Assembly: GCA_022820625.1 (NCBI GenBank)
Contig: JAJEFE010000007.1
Location: forward strand, 1 to 49,119
DNA from: Gammaproteobacteria bacterium
GTDB lineage: Bacteria > Pseudomonadota > Gammaproteobacteria > Steroidobacterales > Rariloculaceae
Length of the DNA: 49,119 nucleotides
Direction of reading: 5' to 3'
The position numbers and the translations under genes were made by a program. Shown here one piece after another: positions 33,900 through 41,704 of this stretch. Each line of letters starts with the position of its first letter. Within the stretch, counting starts at the first letter, position 1. The notes under the pieces are model-generated. The model was not told the DNA's origin. It did no database searches and worked only from the letters and a program-made list of their open reading frames with translations.

Positions 33900-34172
33900 T
33901 CAGTCAATGGTCATCGGTTCAACGTATAACGTGGCGCCGCCTAGCGATGCGGGCTTCTCACCAATCTGCTTCAAGGAAAAATGACCCAGGCCGAACTTTT
34001 CTCGGCCAATATCGTAGGCGTCGCCATGGTCGTTGTAGGTTGAGACGAATTTGCCATCATGGAACATTGCAATCCGGCCAAAATGATCACGTTCCAATTC
34101 CTTTTCCATGGACTGATACGCCTTAATGTTCTTTCGAATCTCGGCCATGGCATCGTCGAAACTGGCCTTCAT
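33900..34172 (-). CDS. Small protein paired with the retropepsin (DUF5678-like)
   Basis: A 90-residue protein with YQSMEKELERDHFGRIAMFHDGKFVSTYNDHGDAYDIG (shown in part: ELERDHFGRIAMFHDGKFV) and a closing GEKPASLG. The pattern, an acidic helix then a short beta-rich module with DHxGR, resembles the DUF5678 group of small proteins that often precede retropepsin genes. The ATG follows TTGGAGAA. The product could be a substrate, inhibitor or chaperone of the protease; none of these is shown. Confidence 0.65.
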   Translation of the reverse strand: MKASFDDAMAEIRKNIKAYQSMEKELERDHFGRIAMFHDGKFVSTYNDHGDAYDIGREKFGLGHFSLKQIGEKPASLGGATLYVEPMTID

Positions 34173-34574
34173 TGCTATTCTCCAAGTAGTGCAAACCCCA
34201 GAAAAATCGGGATATACGGGAAATTTAGTATATCAGCGGGGCCATTTGAGGGCATAAAGTGCGTGCGTGTGACAAGTTAGTTGCCCCCTTGCGTTTTCCA
34301 GCCAAAGTTACCAGTTGTTTCACGCGATGGTTACCGTCCCATTGCCATTGATTGTTCGTTGAATTCTGCTTTAACTTTCATCATCTCTCGGACGCTTGGG
34401 CGGGCAAGCGCGGCCTTGGCCGATCTGCGTCCCGCGCAAGGTGTCGTCCTTCCCGATCTCGCCAATAGTAAGATCGAAACAACCATGGACAACAGGGTCG
34501 CACACTCGAATCCCAACATGATGCACGGCACTGTTGCCGCCGAAGCTGCTTCTCGGCAAGCGCTCGGAGTGTAG
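34173..34574. other. 402-bp gap without an assignable gene
   Basis: The gap lies between the protease operon and the primase-helicase gene. On the plus strand a 97-codon frame (TTG at 34281 to TAG at 34572-34574) is open and is in the same frame as the helicase gene, but its product resembles nothing I know. The 11-bp sequence TAGTTGCCCCC occurs at 34278-34288 and again at 34572-34582, exactly where the helicase frame opens. No promoter stands out. Confidence 0.4.
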
Positions 34575-37019
34575 TTGCCCCCGGTCCAGGAAGCGGTGAT
34601 CGAATCAGAATCCCGGCATGATCAAGCGGATGGTATTCGCCGGCGCCTTGCTGAAATCGCGGACGAGAGACAGAAACTCGAGTCCCGCCTCCAACGACTG
34701 CTGAAAGCCGGAACCACTGCGCAAGGCGCTCCCATTTCGGACGGCGCGGTAACGAATCAATCCGAGGCGAGCGAGAAAATCGCCCTGTTCCGCTCCCTGT
34801 TCCGGGGACGCGAGGATGTCTTCGCACAACGCTGGAAAAGCGCACGCACAGGCAGGTCCGGCTACGCGCCGGCCTGCTCGAATGAATGGCGGCCGGGAGT
34901 CTGCGGGAAACCGAGTATCAAGTGCGGTGTCTGCGCCAATCAGTCCTTTCTTCCCATGAGTGACAAGGTAATCGAGGGGCATCTGCGAGGACGGCACACC
35001 ATCGGCGTTTATCCCATGTTGCCGGACGATACATGCTGGTTTCTTGCCGCTGACTTCGACGGACACTCCTGGCCGGCGGACGCGGCTGCTTTCCTGTCCA
35101 CCTGCCATCAAAAGCAGGTTCCGGCGGCGGTCGAGCGGTCGCGCTCAGGCAACGGTTGCCACGTCTGGATTTTTTTCTCGGATCCGCTGCCCGCCGCGCT
35201 GGCCAGACGCCTGGGCGCTCATCTCCTTACCGAGACCATGGAACGCAAACCGGAAATCGGGTTTCAGTCCTACGACCGGTTCTTCCCGGCCCAGGACACG
35301 ACGACCACCGGCGGCTTCGGCAGTCTGATTGCTCTGCCTTTGCAGCGCCTCCCGCGAGAAACCGGCAACAGTCTGTTTGTCGATTCAAGCTTTGAACCGT
35401 ACGCCGACCAGTGGGCTCATATGTCATCGCTTGGACGCATGTCCCGCGCCAATGTGGCCGCGATTACCGACGAAGCGGATCAACAGGGCCGGGTTATGGG
35501 CGTTCGGCTGCCGCTTACCGACGAGGATTCCGAACCCTGGACAGCGCCTCCGTCCCGGCGGAAATCGCTGCCGCCCATCACCGACCCGGTTCCCGAGCGC
35601 ATTAGTGCAGTACTGGCCGATCAGATTTACATAGCGCGAGACGGACTGCCGCCCGGTCTCGTAAACCGCCTCATACGGCTCGCCGCCTTCCAGAATCCGT
35701 CTTTCTACAGTGCGCAATCCATGCGCCGGTCCACCTTCAATATTCCGCGCATCATTGCCTGCGCCGAGCTGCTCTCGCACCACATAGCGCTGCCCAGAGG
35801 TTGCCACGATGATTTGCAGGAGCTGTTGGAGGAGCATGGCATTGGCCTCGATTTGCTCGATAAGCGGAATGCCGGAACCGCCGTGCGGACTGCGTTTCTC
35901 GGAGAATTGACGAGCCAGCAGCAGGCGGCGGCCGATGCCTTGCTGGCTGAAGATATCGGCGTGCTTGCAGCCACCACGGCATTTGGCAAGACGGTCGTCG
36001 CTATCGCGGCCATTGCCGCCCGCAAGACCAACACGCTGGTTCTCGTGCATCGCCGCCAGCTTATGGAGCAATGGATTGCGCGCCTTAGCGCGTTTTTGGA
36101 TCTGCCCGAATCGTCTATTGGAAGGATCGGAGGCGGCAAACGAAAACCAGGCGGAATTGTTGATGTCGGCATGATCCAAAGCCTAGTCCGGAAAGGGAAG
36201 GTGGACGATACCGTCGCCGACTATGGGCACCTGATCGTCGACGAGTGCCACCATGTTTCCGCGGTCAGTTTCGAGGCGGTTGTGCGCCGGGCCAAGGCCA
36301 AATTCGTGCTTGGATTGTCTGCTACGGTTACCCGGCAGGATGGACACCACCCGATTGTCTTCATGCAGTGCGGCCCTATTCGCTTTCGGGACAGCGCGAA
36401 AGCTCAGGCTCGCAAGCGTCCTTTCAGCCACCGCGTGACCTTGCGCCCTACATCCTTCCGTATGCCCGCGGATATCGACCAAAAGCGCCCGATAATTCAG
36501 CAGATCTATGCAGCGTTGGTGGAAGATGAGGAGCGCAATTCGTTAATCCTGAAGGATTTGGGGGTCGTGTTGGAACAAGGACGCTCGCCGATCGTATTAA
36601 CGGAGCGCAAGCGTCACGCAGAGTATCTCGCGCGCCGGGTCGGCAGCCTTACGCGGAATGTGCTGCTGCTCCGTGGAGGCATGGGAGAGAAGCATCGCCG
36701 TAAAGTCATGCAACGCTTGGAAGATGTCCCTGATTCCGAGGAGCGCGTGCTGATCGCTACAGGGCGGTATATCGGAGAAGGCTTTGACGACGCCAGGCTG
36801 GACACGCTCTTTCTGGCTCTGCCCATTTCCTGGAAGGGCACGCTGGTGCAATACGTCGGCCGCCTGCACCGCCTGCATCCGGAGAAACGCGAGGTTGTCG
36901 TGTACGACTATGCGGATAACGCCGTCCCCATGCTGCGCCGCATGACCGAAAAGCGTATTCGCGGATACAAGAGCCTGGGCTACGCCATATCGGATATCGC
37001 CCACCCAACAATGATCTGA
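34575..37019 (+). CDS. TOTE-type archaeo-eukaryotic primase / superfamily 2 helicase fusion
   Basis: An 814-residue protein. The order is a coiled coil (about 15-45), a Cys-rich zinc-binding module (Cys101, Cys110, Cys117, Cys120), an archaeo-eukaryotic primase-like domain with FLAADFDG (157-163) and SGNGCHVWIFF (191-201, with the catalytic-type His196), then a superfamily 2 helicase with Walker A TTAFGKTVV (467-475), DECH (556-559), SAT (582-584) and QYVGRLHRLH near 760. This is the layout of the primase-helicase of TOTE conflict systems. By family it should prime and unwind nucleic acid in defence. No separate partner nuclease gene is adjacent. The start may be TTG 34575 or, better placed behind CAGGAAG, GTG 34596. 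Part of its gene is duplicated as debris at 33172-33228. Confidence 0.85.
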   Translation: MPPVQEAVIESESRHDQADGIRRRLAEIADERQKLESRLQRLLKAGTTAQGAPISDGAVTNQSEASEKIALFRSLFRGREDVFAQRWKSARTGRSGYAPACSNEWRPGVCGKPSIKCGVCANQSFLPMSDKVIEGHLRGRHTIGVYPMLPDDTCWFLAADFDGHSWPADAAAFLSTCHQKQVPAAVERSRSGNGCHVWIFFSDPLPAALARRLGAHLLTETMERKPEIGFQSYDRFFPAQDTTTTGGFGSLIALPLQRLPRETGNSLFVDSSFEPYADQWAHMSSLGRMSRANVAAITDEADQQGRVMGVRLPLTDEDSEPWTAPPSRRKSLPPITDPVPERISAVLADQIYIARDGLPPGLVNRLIRLAAFQNPSFYSAQSMRRSTFNIPRIIACAELLSHHIALPRGCHDDLQELLEEHGIGLDLLDKRNAGTAVRTAFLGELTSQQQAAADALLAEDIGVLAATTAFGKTVVAIAAIAARKTNTLVLVHRRQLMEQWIARLSAFLDLPESSIGRIGGGKRKPGGIVDVGMIQSLVRKGKVDDTVADYGHLIVDECHHVSAVSFEAVVRRAKAKFVLGLSATVTRQDGHHPIVFMQCGPIRFRDSAKAQARKRPFSHRVTLRPTSFRMPADIDQKRPIIQQIYAALVEDEERNSLILKDLGVVLEQGRSPIVLTERKRHAEYLARRVGSLTRNVLLLRGGMGEKHRRKVMQRLEDVPDSEERVLIATGRYIGEGFDDARLDTLFLALPISWKGTLVQYVGRLHRLHPEKREVVVYDYADNAVPMLRRMTEKRIRGYKSLGYAISDIAHPTMI

Positions 37020-37188
37020 CCGAGCCTCAGTGCGCAACCAAATGCTCAGTGCGTAAACCGCAATTCGCGTCATCATGCCGTGAGACCGGGCCGCATCGTC
37101 CTTTGCCCGGGGAATTCCTCACAATCAGCGAGTTCCGCGAACGAATTGTTCGATGGCAGTTTAGTAGCCAATTGCACAAGAATTTTGC

Positions 37189-37217
37189 TTGACATTTCGC
37201 ATGCCCGACTCTATTGT
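37189..37217 (+). promoter_or_regulatory. Near-consensus sigma-70 promoter of the NYN leader
   Basis: TTGACA (37189-37194), 17-base spacer, TATTGT (37212-37217). Transcription would start near 37224, about 70 bases before the NYN ATG. The stretch 37020-37188 shows only a short direct repeat CTCAGTGCG. Confidence 0.7.
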
Positions 37218-37230
37218 CTTGCCTAACACC

Positions 37231-37282
37231 CCTTGCGGTTTCGACCGCAAGGTGCGGGCCTCTTCGGAGGCCCTTGCTTTTT
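37231..37282 (+). promoter_or_regulatory. Twin TTCG-loop hairpins, the second terminator-like, in the NYN leader
   Basis: Hairpin 1: CCTTGCGGT, loop TTCG, ACCGCAAGG (37231-37252). Hairpin 2: GGGCCTC, loop TTCG, GAGGCCC (37256-37273), followed by TTGCTTTTT. Both stems are perfect. The pair lies directly downstream of a strong promoter and just upstream of the NYN ATG, so it could be an attenuator, an RNA-stability element, or a short stand-alone RNA of about 60 bases. Confidence 0.7.
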
Positions 37283-37295
37283 CCAGGGACCGGGA

Positions 37296-37643
37296 ATGCG
37301 CACGATTATCTACATTGATGCACTGAATCTGTTCTACGGTGCGCTGAAAGGAACCAGCTGCAAGTGGCTTGACTTGCACCGACTATTCACAAAGGTTCTG
37401 CCGGCTGAATGTGATATTCGGTGCATCAAGTACTTCACAACAAGAGTGTCGGGCGGGCCAGCCGACCCCTCAAAGCCGCAGCGCCAGGAATCCTATCTAC
37501 GGGCGCTGAAGAAATCCACGCCTAACCTGGAAATCTATTTCGGACACTTCTTGCGCCATCGCGTCCGACTGCCTTTGGCTCAACCAGTCGGCAGCCCGTC
37601 AACCGCTTCGACATCAGATGCCCTCCCGTCGCAGAAACGATAG
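37296..37643 (+). CDS. NYN-domain (LabA/DUF88-like) protein, truncated
   Basis: The ATG at 37296 opens RTIIYIDALNLFYGALKG, the canonical first strand of NYN/PIN-like RNases with the first metal-binding Asp. The frame continues through WLDLHRLFTKVL and IRCIKYFTTRVSGG, then after LRHRVRLPLAQPV it turns into a low-complexity tail and stops at 115 residues. Full-length members are about 200 residues or more and contain later acidic residues (typically D-V-N and S-N-D-S-D blocks) that are missing here. It is therefore probably inactive. The stretch up to 37873 holds no rest of the gene that I can recognise. Confidence 0.65.
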   Translation: MRTIIYIDALNLFYGALKGTSCKWLDLHRLFTKVLPAECDIRCIKYFTTRVSGGPADPSKPQRQESYLRALKKSTPNLEIYFGHFLRHRVRLPLAQPVGSPSTASTSDALPSQKR

Positions 37644-37838
37644 TAGAGATCCTCGTCAACGACACGAAATATCATGATTACGGCCGTCATGAAGACGTGT
37701 GACCTTGTTTTGCTTCGCGGTGAGGCAAAGATCAAGCCAAATCGGTGCAGTGCCTGCCCGATTTGCCGGAGACTTAGCGCACGACGACTTGAACCCGGCC
37801 AGCGTATGATGGCGTGGGGCAACAATCAATCAATGACA

Positions 37839-37860
37839 GGAACCGGTCGGAACCGGTTCC
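37839..37860. promoter_or_regulatory. GGAACCGG direct repeat and palindrome, candidate operator
   Basis: GGAACCGG occurs at 37839 and again at 37849, ten bases (one helical turn) apart; the second copy is part of the perfect 12-bp palindrome GGAACCGGTTCC (37849-37860). It ends 13 bases before the next ATG and just upstream of its GAGGGA ribosome site. Confidence 0.35.
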
Positions 37861-37873
37861 ACGAGGGACCCAC

Positions 37874-38632
37874 ATGAACAATGCGAGCACGGGCCTGCCC
37901 GTTACCCAAATCGATCACACAGTCGTGCGGGGTGTGATCGCCTATACGTCGAAAAAACCTGAACGGTTGGATCAGGAACGCGGACGGGAGTTCTACACCA
38001 TCACCAAATACGGTTGGGGTGGCCGCACCATTGGCGTTCATACGGAAATCGACGACCGCCCCTCCGTTATGCGCGACGCCACTTACACGGTGGACGAAAA
38101 CTGGATGCCCCAGGATTGTTTCGTCCGGCTTACCGTCGGCGACAGGTTTATGGGCACGGGGTGGTTTAAATTCCATGACGACTATACGGAGTGTGAGACC
38201 TACACCGCATTGGAAGGCCGGGTGTCCCAGCGTATGGACCACAAACACGGCCCATTGAAGTCTTTTCAGAACCATGCCATCGCCTGCGACAGCTGGCACT
38301 TTTCCCACTACGACCTGAGCAAGGGTCCCGGCCAGCAAAGCATCGACGAGTTGCTGCTGTGCTCGCCCGACCACAGAGGTGCGACCGGCCCGATGCTTTA
38401 CCCCCTGCGTTTGGACCTGGTGTATGTGGGTGACGAAAAAATCACCGTCGGCGCCGGCACGTTTGATGCCCATCACTTCCAGGTGCCGACCAACACCGAC
38501 CTCCCGGAAGAACACCCGCCCTATGAGGTGTATACATCGACAGACGGGGAATACACTTTCCTCAAGGGTGGAGTCGCCGGGTACATGCAGACCCATTACG
38601 AGCTGGTGGAATACGAAAAGACTGTTGGATAA
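37874..38632 (+). CDS. Unknown-function protein, first of two tandem paralogues
   Basis: The ATG at 37874 (MNNASTGLPVTQ) follows GAGGGA; the longer frame upstream is not supported. The 252-residue protein has no signal peptide or membrane helix. It looks all-beta, with YTITKYGWGGRTIGVHTEIDDRPSV, DHRGATGPM, KITVGAGTFDAHHFQV and GYMQTHYELVE. The segment VGAGTFDAHHFQ resembles the closing part of DUF3108-like beta-barrel proteins. It is about 45% identical by eye to the next gene. I do not recognise a function; a lipid- or small-molecule-binding barrel is only a guess. Confidence 0.75.
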   Translation: MNNASTGLPVTQIDHTVVRGVIAYTSKKPERLDQERGREFYTITKYGWGGRTIGVHTEIDDRPSVMRDATYTVDENWMPQDCFVRLTVGDRFMGTGWFKFHDDYTECETYTALEGRVSQRMDHKHGPLKSFQNHAIACDSWHFSHYDLSKGPGQQSIDELLLCSPDHRGATGPMLYPLRLDLVYVGDEKITVGAGTFDAHHFQVPTNTDLPEEHPPYEVYTSTDGEYTFLKGGVAGYMQTHYELVEYEKTVG

Positions 38633-38659
38633 GATACTGGCGGCAAGGAGACATCATCC

Positions 38660-39394
38660 ATGATCAAGGAGTACCACCAGCGCGACCATTTGTCCCGCAA
38701 GGGGCGCCTGCTATACACCTCCAGGAAGCCGGACCGCATGGGTGAGGAACGGGGCCGGGAAGCATGGACCCTGACGCGGCATTCCGATGGCCGCCGGTCG
38801 TTGATGTCTCACGGTGAAATCGATGACCGGCCCAGTGTCTTGCGTTTCGTCCATCTCACCGTCGATAGCGGCTGGTCACCTGTTGACGCCTTTGTCCGCA
38901 TCACTGTCGGGGATGAATTCCGCGGCTCGGGCTGGTATCGCTTTGCCCATGGGGTTGCCGAGTGCGAGACGGTCACAACCACGGAAGGCCGGTTGTCTCA
39001 ACGTGTGCCGTACTCAGGTATTTGCCCCGGCTTCGGCGGCCATGCCATTCAGAATGACGGTTGGGTCTGCGCCGCTGTGGAATTATCCAAACCCGGTGAA
39101 CCGCAGACGTTTGAACATTTTGTGTCGTCGACCGATCATCGCGGTGCGACAGGGCCGACCATTGCCACAGCCCGGCCTACGGTGATCTATCACGGGGATG
39201 AGGACATCACGGTGGGTGCAGGCTCGTTTACGGCGCACCACTTTCAATTCGTGGCGGTCGAGGGCCTGCCCGAAGAACACCCGATCTACAACGTATGGAC
39301 CACAAACGACGGTGACTACGTGTTTCTCAAGGGTCAGGTCGACGGGTACATGCAGACCTATTACGAATTGGTTGAGTTAAGCGAAGGACTCTGA
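38660..39394 (+). CDS. Unknown-function protein, second of two tandem paralogues
   Basis: A 244-residue protein starting at an ATG 27 bases after the first paralogue, preceded by GGAGA. It shares the landmarks RKPDRMGEERGREAW, EIDDRPSVLR, DHRGATGPT, DITVGAGSFTAHHFQF, GLPEEHPIY and GYMQTYYELVE with its neighbour, so the pair arose by duplication and probably makes a heteromer or two substrate variants. Both frames are intact, unlike the debris around them. Function not recognised. The stretch 39395-39494 downstream shows nothing. Confidence 0.75.
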   Translation: MIKEYHQRDHLSRKGRLLYTSRKPDRMGEERGREAWTLTRHSDGRRSLMSHGEIDDRPSVLRFVHLTVDSGWSPVDAFVRITVGDEFRGSGWYRFAHGVAECETVTTTEGRLSQRVPYSGICPGFGGHAIQNDGWVCAAVELSKPGEPQTFEHFVSSTDHRGATGPTIATARPTVIYHGDEDITVGAGSFTAHHFQFVAVEGLPEEHPIYNVWTTNDGDYVFLKGQVDGYMQTYYELVELSEGL

Positions 39395-39494
39395 CTGACG
39401 ATTCACGACGGCGCCGAGCGGGATGGGAAGTCAATTGCCCGAATCCATCCCGGGGACAAACATACATAAGCCCCCACAATGGTGAAAGCAGGCC

Positions 39495-39658
39495 CGAACG
39501 CGACCGCATACCGATCGGCCCGGTAACGCGCCATGGCGGTTGGCAGGAAAAGCCGCCGTACGCCGAATATCCGCGATATGTCTGGAAGCCTTCGCCGTAC
39601 ACCGAGGAAGTCCGTCAACACCTCCCGAAGTCGCGGATTGGGTGTGCCAGAACTCCTA
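39495..39658 (+). pseudogene. 5' half of the HEAT-like ORF joined to a fragment of an AbiEii gene
   Basis: Bases 39495-39628 match 44739-44870 almost base for base and encode the same frame (PVTRHGGWQEKPPYAEYPRY) without stops. After CACCTCC the sequence switches to about 30 bases that match the AbiEii gene at 43517-43550 (EVADWV). The fragment runs up to the stop codon of the convergent Fic gene. No start codon or partner is left. Confidence 0.7.
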
Positions 39659-41272
39659 CGGTGTCATATCCATGACCGGCGCCGGTGGGTTATTCCCAGG
39701 TACAGGAGCGGGCTCAGGATGAGCCTTCATCCCCTGTCGGACCGCACTCGCCATGAATTCCGCGTAAGGTTTGGTTTGCTGATTCACGCTGGCCGCCTCC
39801 AAAGCGGCCAGGTAGGCTTGGCGTTGCTGGACTCGGATAATCGTCCAGGGATATCCGCCGGAGGCCAGCATTCCATTCAGCAGGAACCGCGCGATGCGGC
39901 CGTTGCCATCCGGATACGGATGGATGTAACCGAAAAGCCAGTGTCCCGCCGCCGCCCGCACGGCAGGTTCGGGCTCTTCCTCAAGCAACTCAAACAATGC
40001 CGTCATTGCCCCCGGGATGATTTCCCAGCGCGGCGGCACATGCCGCGAGCCTTGCAGAAACACGGCCTGGTTACGATAGCCTGCCAGACTCGCGGGCTCA
40101 AACACGCCGGCAGCTACGAATGGCTGAAAGAGTTGCAGGTACCACAGGGCATGATTACTCTTGAACTGTACTCCGGCCCGAGCGCCCTGGAGAATGCGGT
40201 GCGTGGTTTCCTGTACTGCCTGGAATGCCTGCCAATAGCCACGCGCCGCCAGGGCGTTCCGGTCCTTTCGGTCAGATTCCAGGGCCTCGGGATTCCAACT
40301 GCCCGAACGGACCCTTTGAATCAATTCCGGCGTCACTCTGTACCCCTCGATTGACAAAGAGTGATAGGCATCCTGAACAGACATGTCCTGCATGTGTTCG
40401 AGATACCTGCGTTGGGAATCCTCGTCAGCCGGCAGTCCCGGCGGCTTTGGAAACGAATCCAGAATCGGCTCGCGCGCCGCTTCCCACAATGCCCGCAGGC
40501 GTTGGGCGATTGCAGGCGCCGTTGGGTCAGCAAGAAAAGGCTTTCGAGTACTGCCCTCCTCTGAAACAAACGGGTTGGTTTCCCGTAGCCGGTGCTCGGT
40601 CTCGCGCATCACGCGCGCGATTTCCTTCGCCGAGCCTTCTCGGCCAATGTGTCGAAATGCCCCGGCCAATCGGCCGGCGATCACCGAATTGGAACCCGCC
40701 AGAAGCCGGCGCAGCAGTCCGGATGTCTGCTCTATTCCGGCAAGCACCGTCTGCGCCTCGATCGGACATTCCTGAAAGAACGAAGCCGGCGCGCGCACCA
40801 AGGCGGCCTCGGGAGTGAATATGCGAACCCCGTTCTTCTCGCACAAGTCGTCTGCGCGCGGCATCCGCGTAGTCTTCAGATCAAAAAACGAGGTCCCGAA
40901 TGGCAGCTGTATCCGGTTGTTTGCGCCCTTTACTGCATGCACCAGGACCTGGGTGGGCACAGCCGTGTTCTCCGCATGCAGCAGCAGAGACTGCACCGGC
41001 GCCAGGTGCCACTGGCCTCCGAATCGGTGGGTGCAGTAGCGTGCACAAAACTCCCAGAACGAGGAATACCAGGGTGTCGTATCGCTCGGAGAGGCGCCGG
41101 GATCGCCAAGCATGAACCATCCCTTGATGATCGGCTGAAGAAAGCCATTGCGCTTTAGCCGCTCTCGATGCTCCCGCTCGAACTCTCGGGACCGGAAAAC
41201 TTGCCGGTCCGTTCCCTGCCGATCCTGCAGTATGGCCAGCGAGGCAGCAAGTTTTTCATTGAGCGAAGGCAT
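39656..41272 (-). CDS. AbiEi-like / Fic fusion protein
   Basis: I place the start at MPSLNEKLAASLAIL, preceded by GGAG; the longer frame adds 16 residues without a ribosome site. In the 538-residue protein, about residues 1-200 resemble an AbiEi-type antitoxin: a winged-helix end (LKRNGFLQPIIKGWFML) followed by FGGQWHLAPVQSLLLHAEN and VPTQVLVHAV. The C-terminal half is a Fic domain with an inhibitory-type SLSIEG (305-310) and HPYPDGNGRIAR (451-462), catalytic His present. The known families suggest autoregulated expression and AMP transfer to a protein target. Regulator and toxin in one chain is unusual. Two near-identical operator-like repeats lie upstream at 41348-41394. Confidence 0.85.
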   Translation of the reverse strand: MPSLNEKLAASLAILQDRQGTDRQVFRSREFEREHRERLKRNGFLQPIIKGWFMLGDPGASPSDTTPWYSSFWEFCARYCTHRFGGQWHLAPVQSLLLHAENTAVPTQVLVHAVKGANNRIQLPFGTSFFDLKTTRMPRADDLCEKNGVRIFTPEAALVRAPASFFQECPIEAQTVLAGIEQTSGLLRRLLAGSNSVIAGRLAGAFRHIGREGSAKEIARVMRETEHRLRETNPFVSEEGSTRKPFLADPTAPAIAQRLRALWEAAREPILDSFPKPPGLPADEDSQRRYLEHMQDMSVQDAYHSLSIEGYRVTPELIQRVRSGSWNPEALESDRKDRNALAARGYWQAFQAVQETTHRILQGARAGVQFKSNHALWYLQLFQPFVAAGVFEPASLAGYRNQAVFLQGSRHVPPRWEIIPGAMTALFELLEEEPEPAVRAAAGHWLFGYIHPYPDGNGRIARFLLNGMLASGGYPWTIIRVQQRQAYLAALEAASVNQQTKPYAEFMASAVRQGMKAHPEPAPVPGNNPPAPVMDMTP

Positions 41273-41347
41273 GAAATAACTCCAGTAATGAACCAACTGG
41301 TTGCCAATACGAAAAAACACAACGAGAAAAGTAGGCTTATTGACATG

Positions 41348-41394
41348 GATTCAAGTATATCTTGTGGTGCGATTCCAAGTATATCTTGTGGTTC
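41348..41394. repeat. Two tandem copies of an operator-like 24-bp repeat upstream of the Fic fusion
   Basis: GATTC(C)AAGTATATCTTGTGG occurs at 41348-41370 and 41371-41394. Each copy contains CAAG-N5-CTTG, a short inverted repeat. The copies lie 76-122 bases before the start codon of the AbiEi-like/Fic gene, where an autoregulator might bind, and abut a HEAT-like fragment. Confidence 0.6.
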
Positions 41395-41509
41395 GATTCC
41401 GGGAGCAGCGCGCCGTGGAAAGGCTCACCGAACTGAGAGCGAGGACAGGCTCGGGATATTGGTGGAAGCAGCGAACGAGGCGCTGGCGAAGATTCGAGGA
41501 GGCGACTAG
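41395..41509 (+). pseudogene. 3' end of the HEAT-like ORF, frameshifted
   Basis: Bases 41395-41509 match the last 110 bases of the HEAT-like ORF at 44739-45075 and of the copy at 33227-33437, ending at the same TAG. A two-base insertion (CTGAGAGCGAGG for CTGAGCGAGG) breaks the frame. The stretch 41510-41645 shows a short downstream similarity to the sequence after 45075 and nothing else. Confidence 0.75.
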
Positions 41510-41704
41510 CAGTAAGGCCACACCGAAACCGAGGAGCGCCATCAGTCGGGAGGACGGGATTAGAGGGAAAGATCAGTTCAACATGCCCATCCGGAATTGC
41601 CGCTAGAATAAACGGACCTGGGTTTCGCAGGCCTTGGAACCGAGTATGTTTACTGGCGAGAAAACCGCGCAAATGGCTGCTTACTTCATCGACAAGGAAG
41701 ATGA

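Noticed and set aside
34331..34559. Short minus-strand frames in the gap before the primase-helicase
   Set aside because: They lack a ribosome site and recognisable content, and overlap one another.
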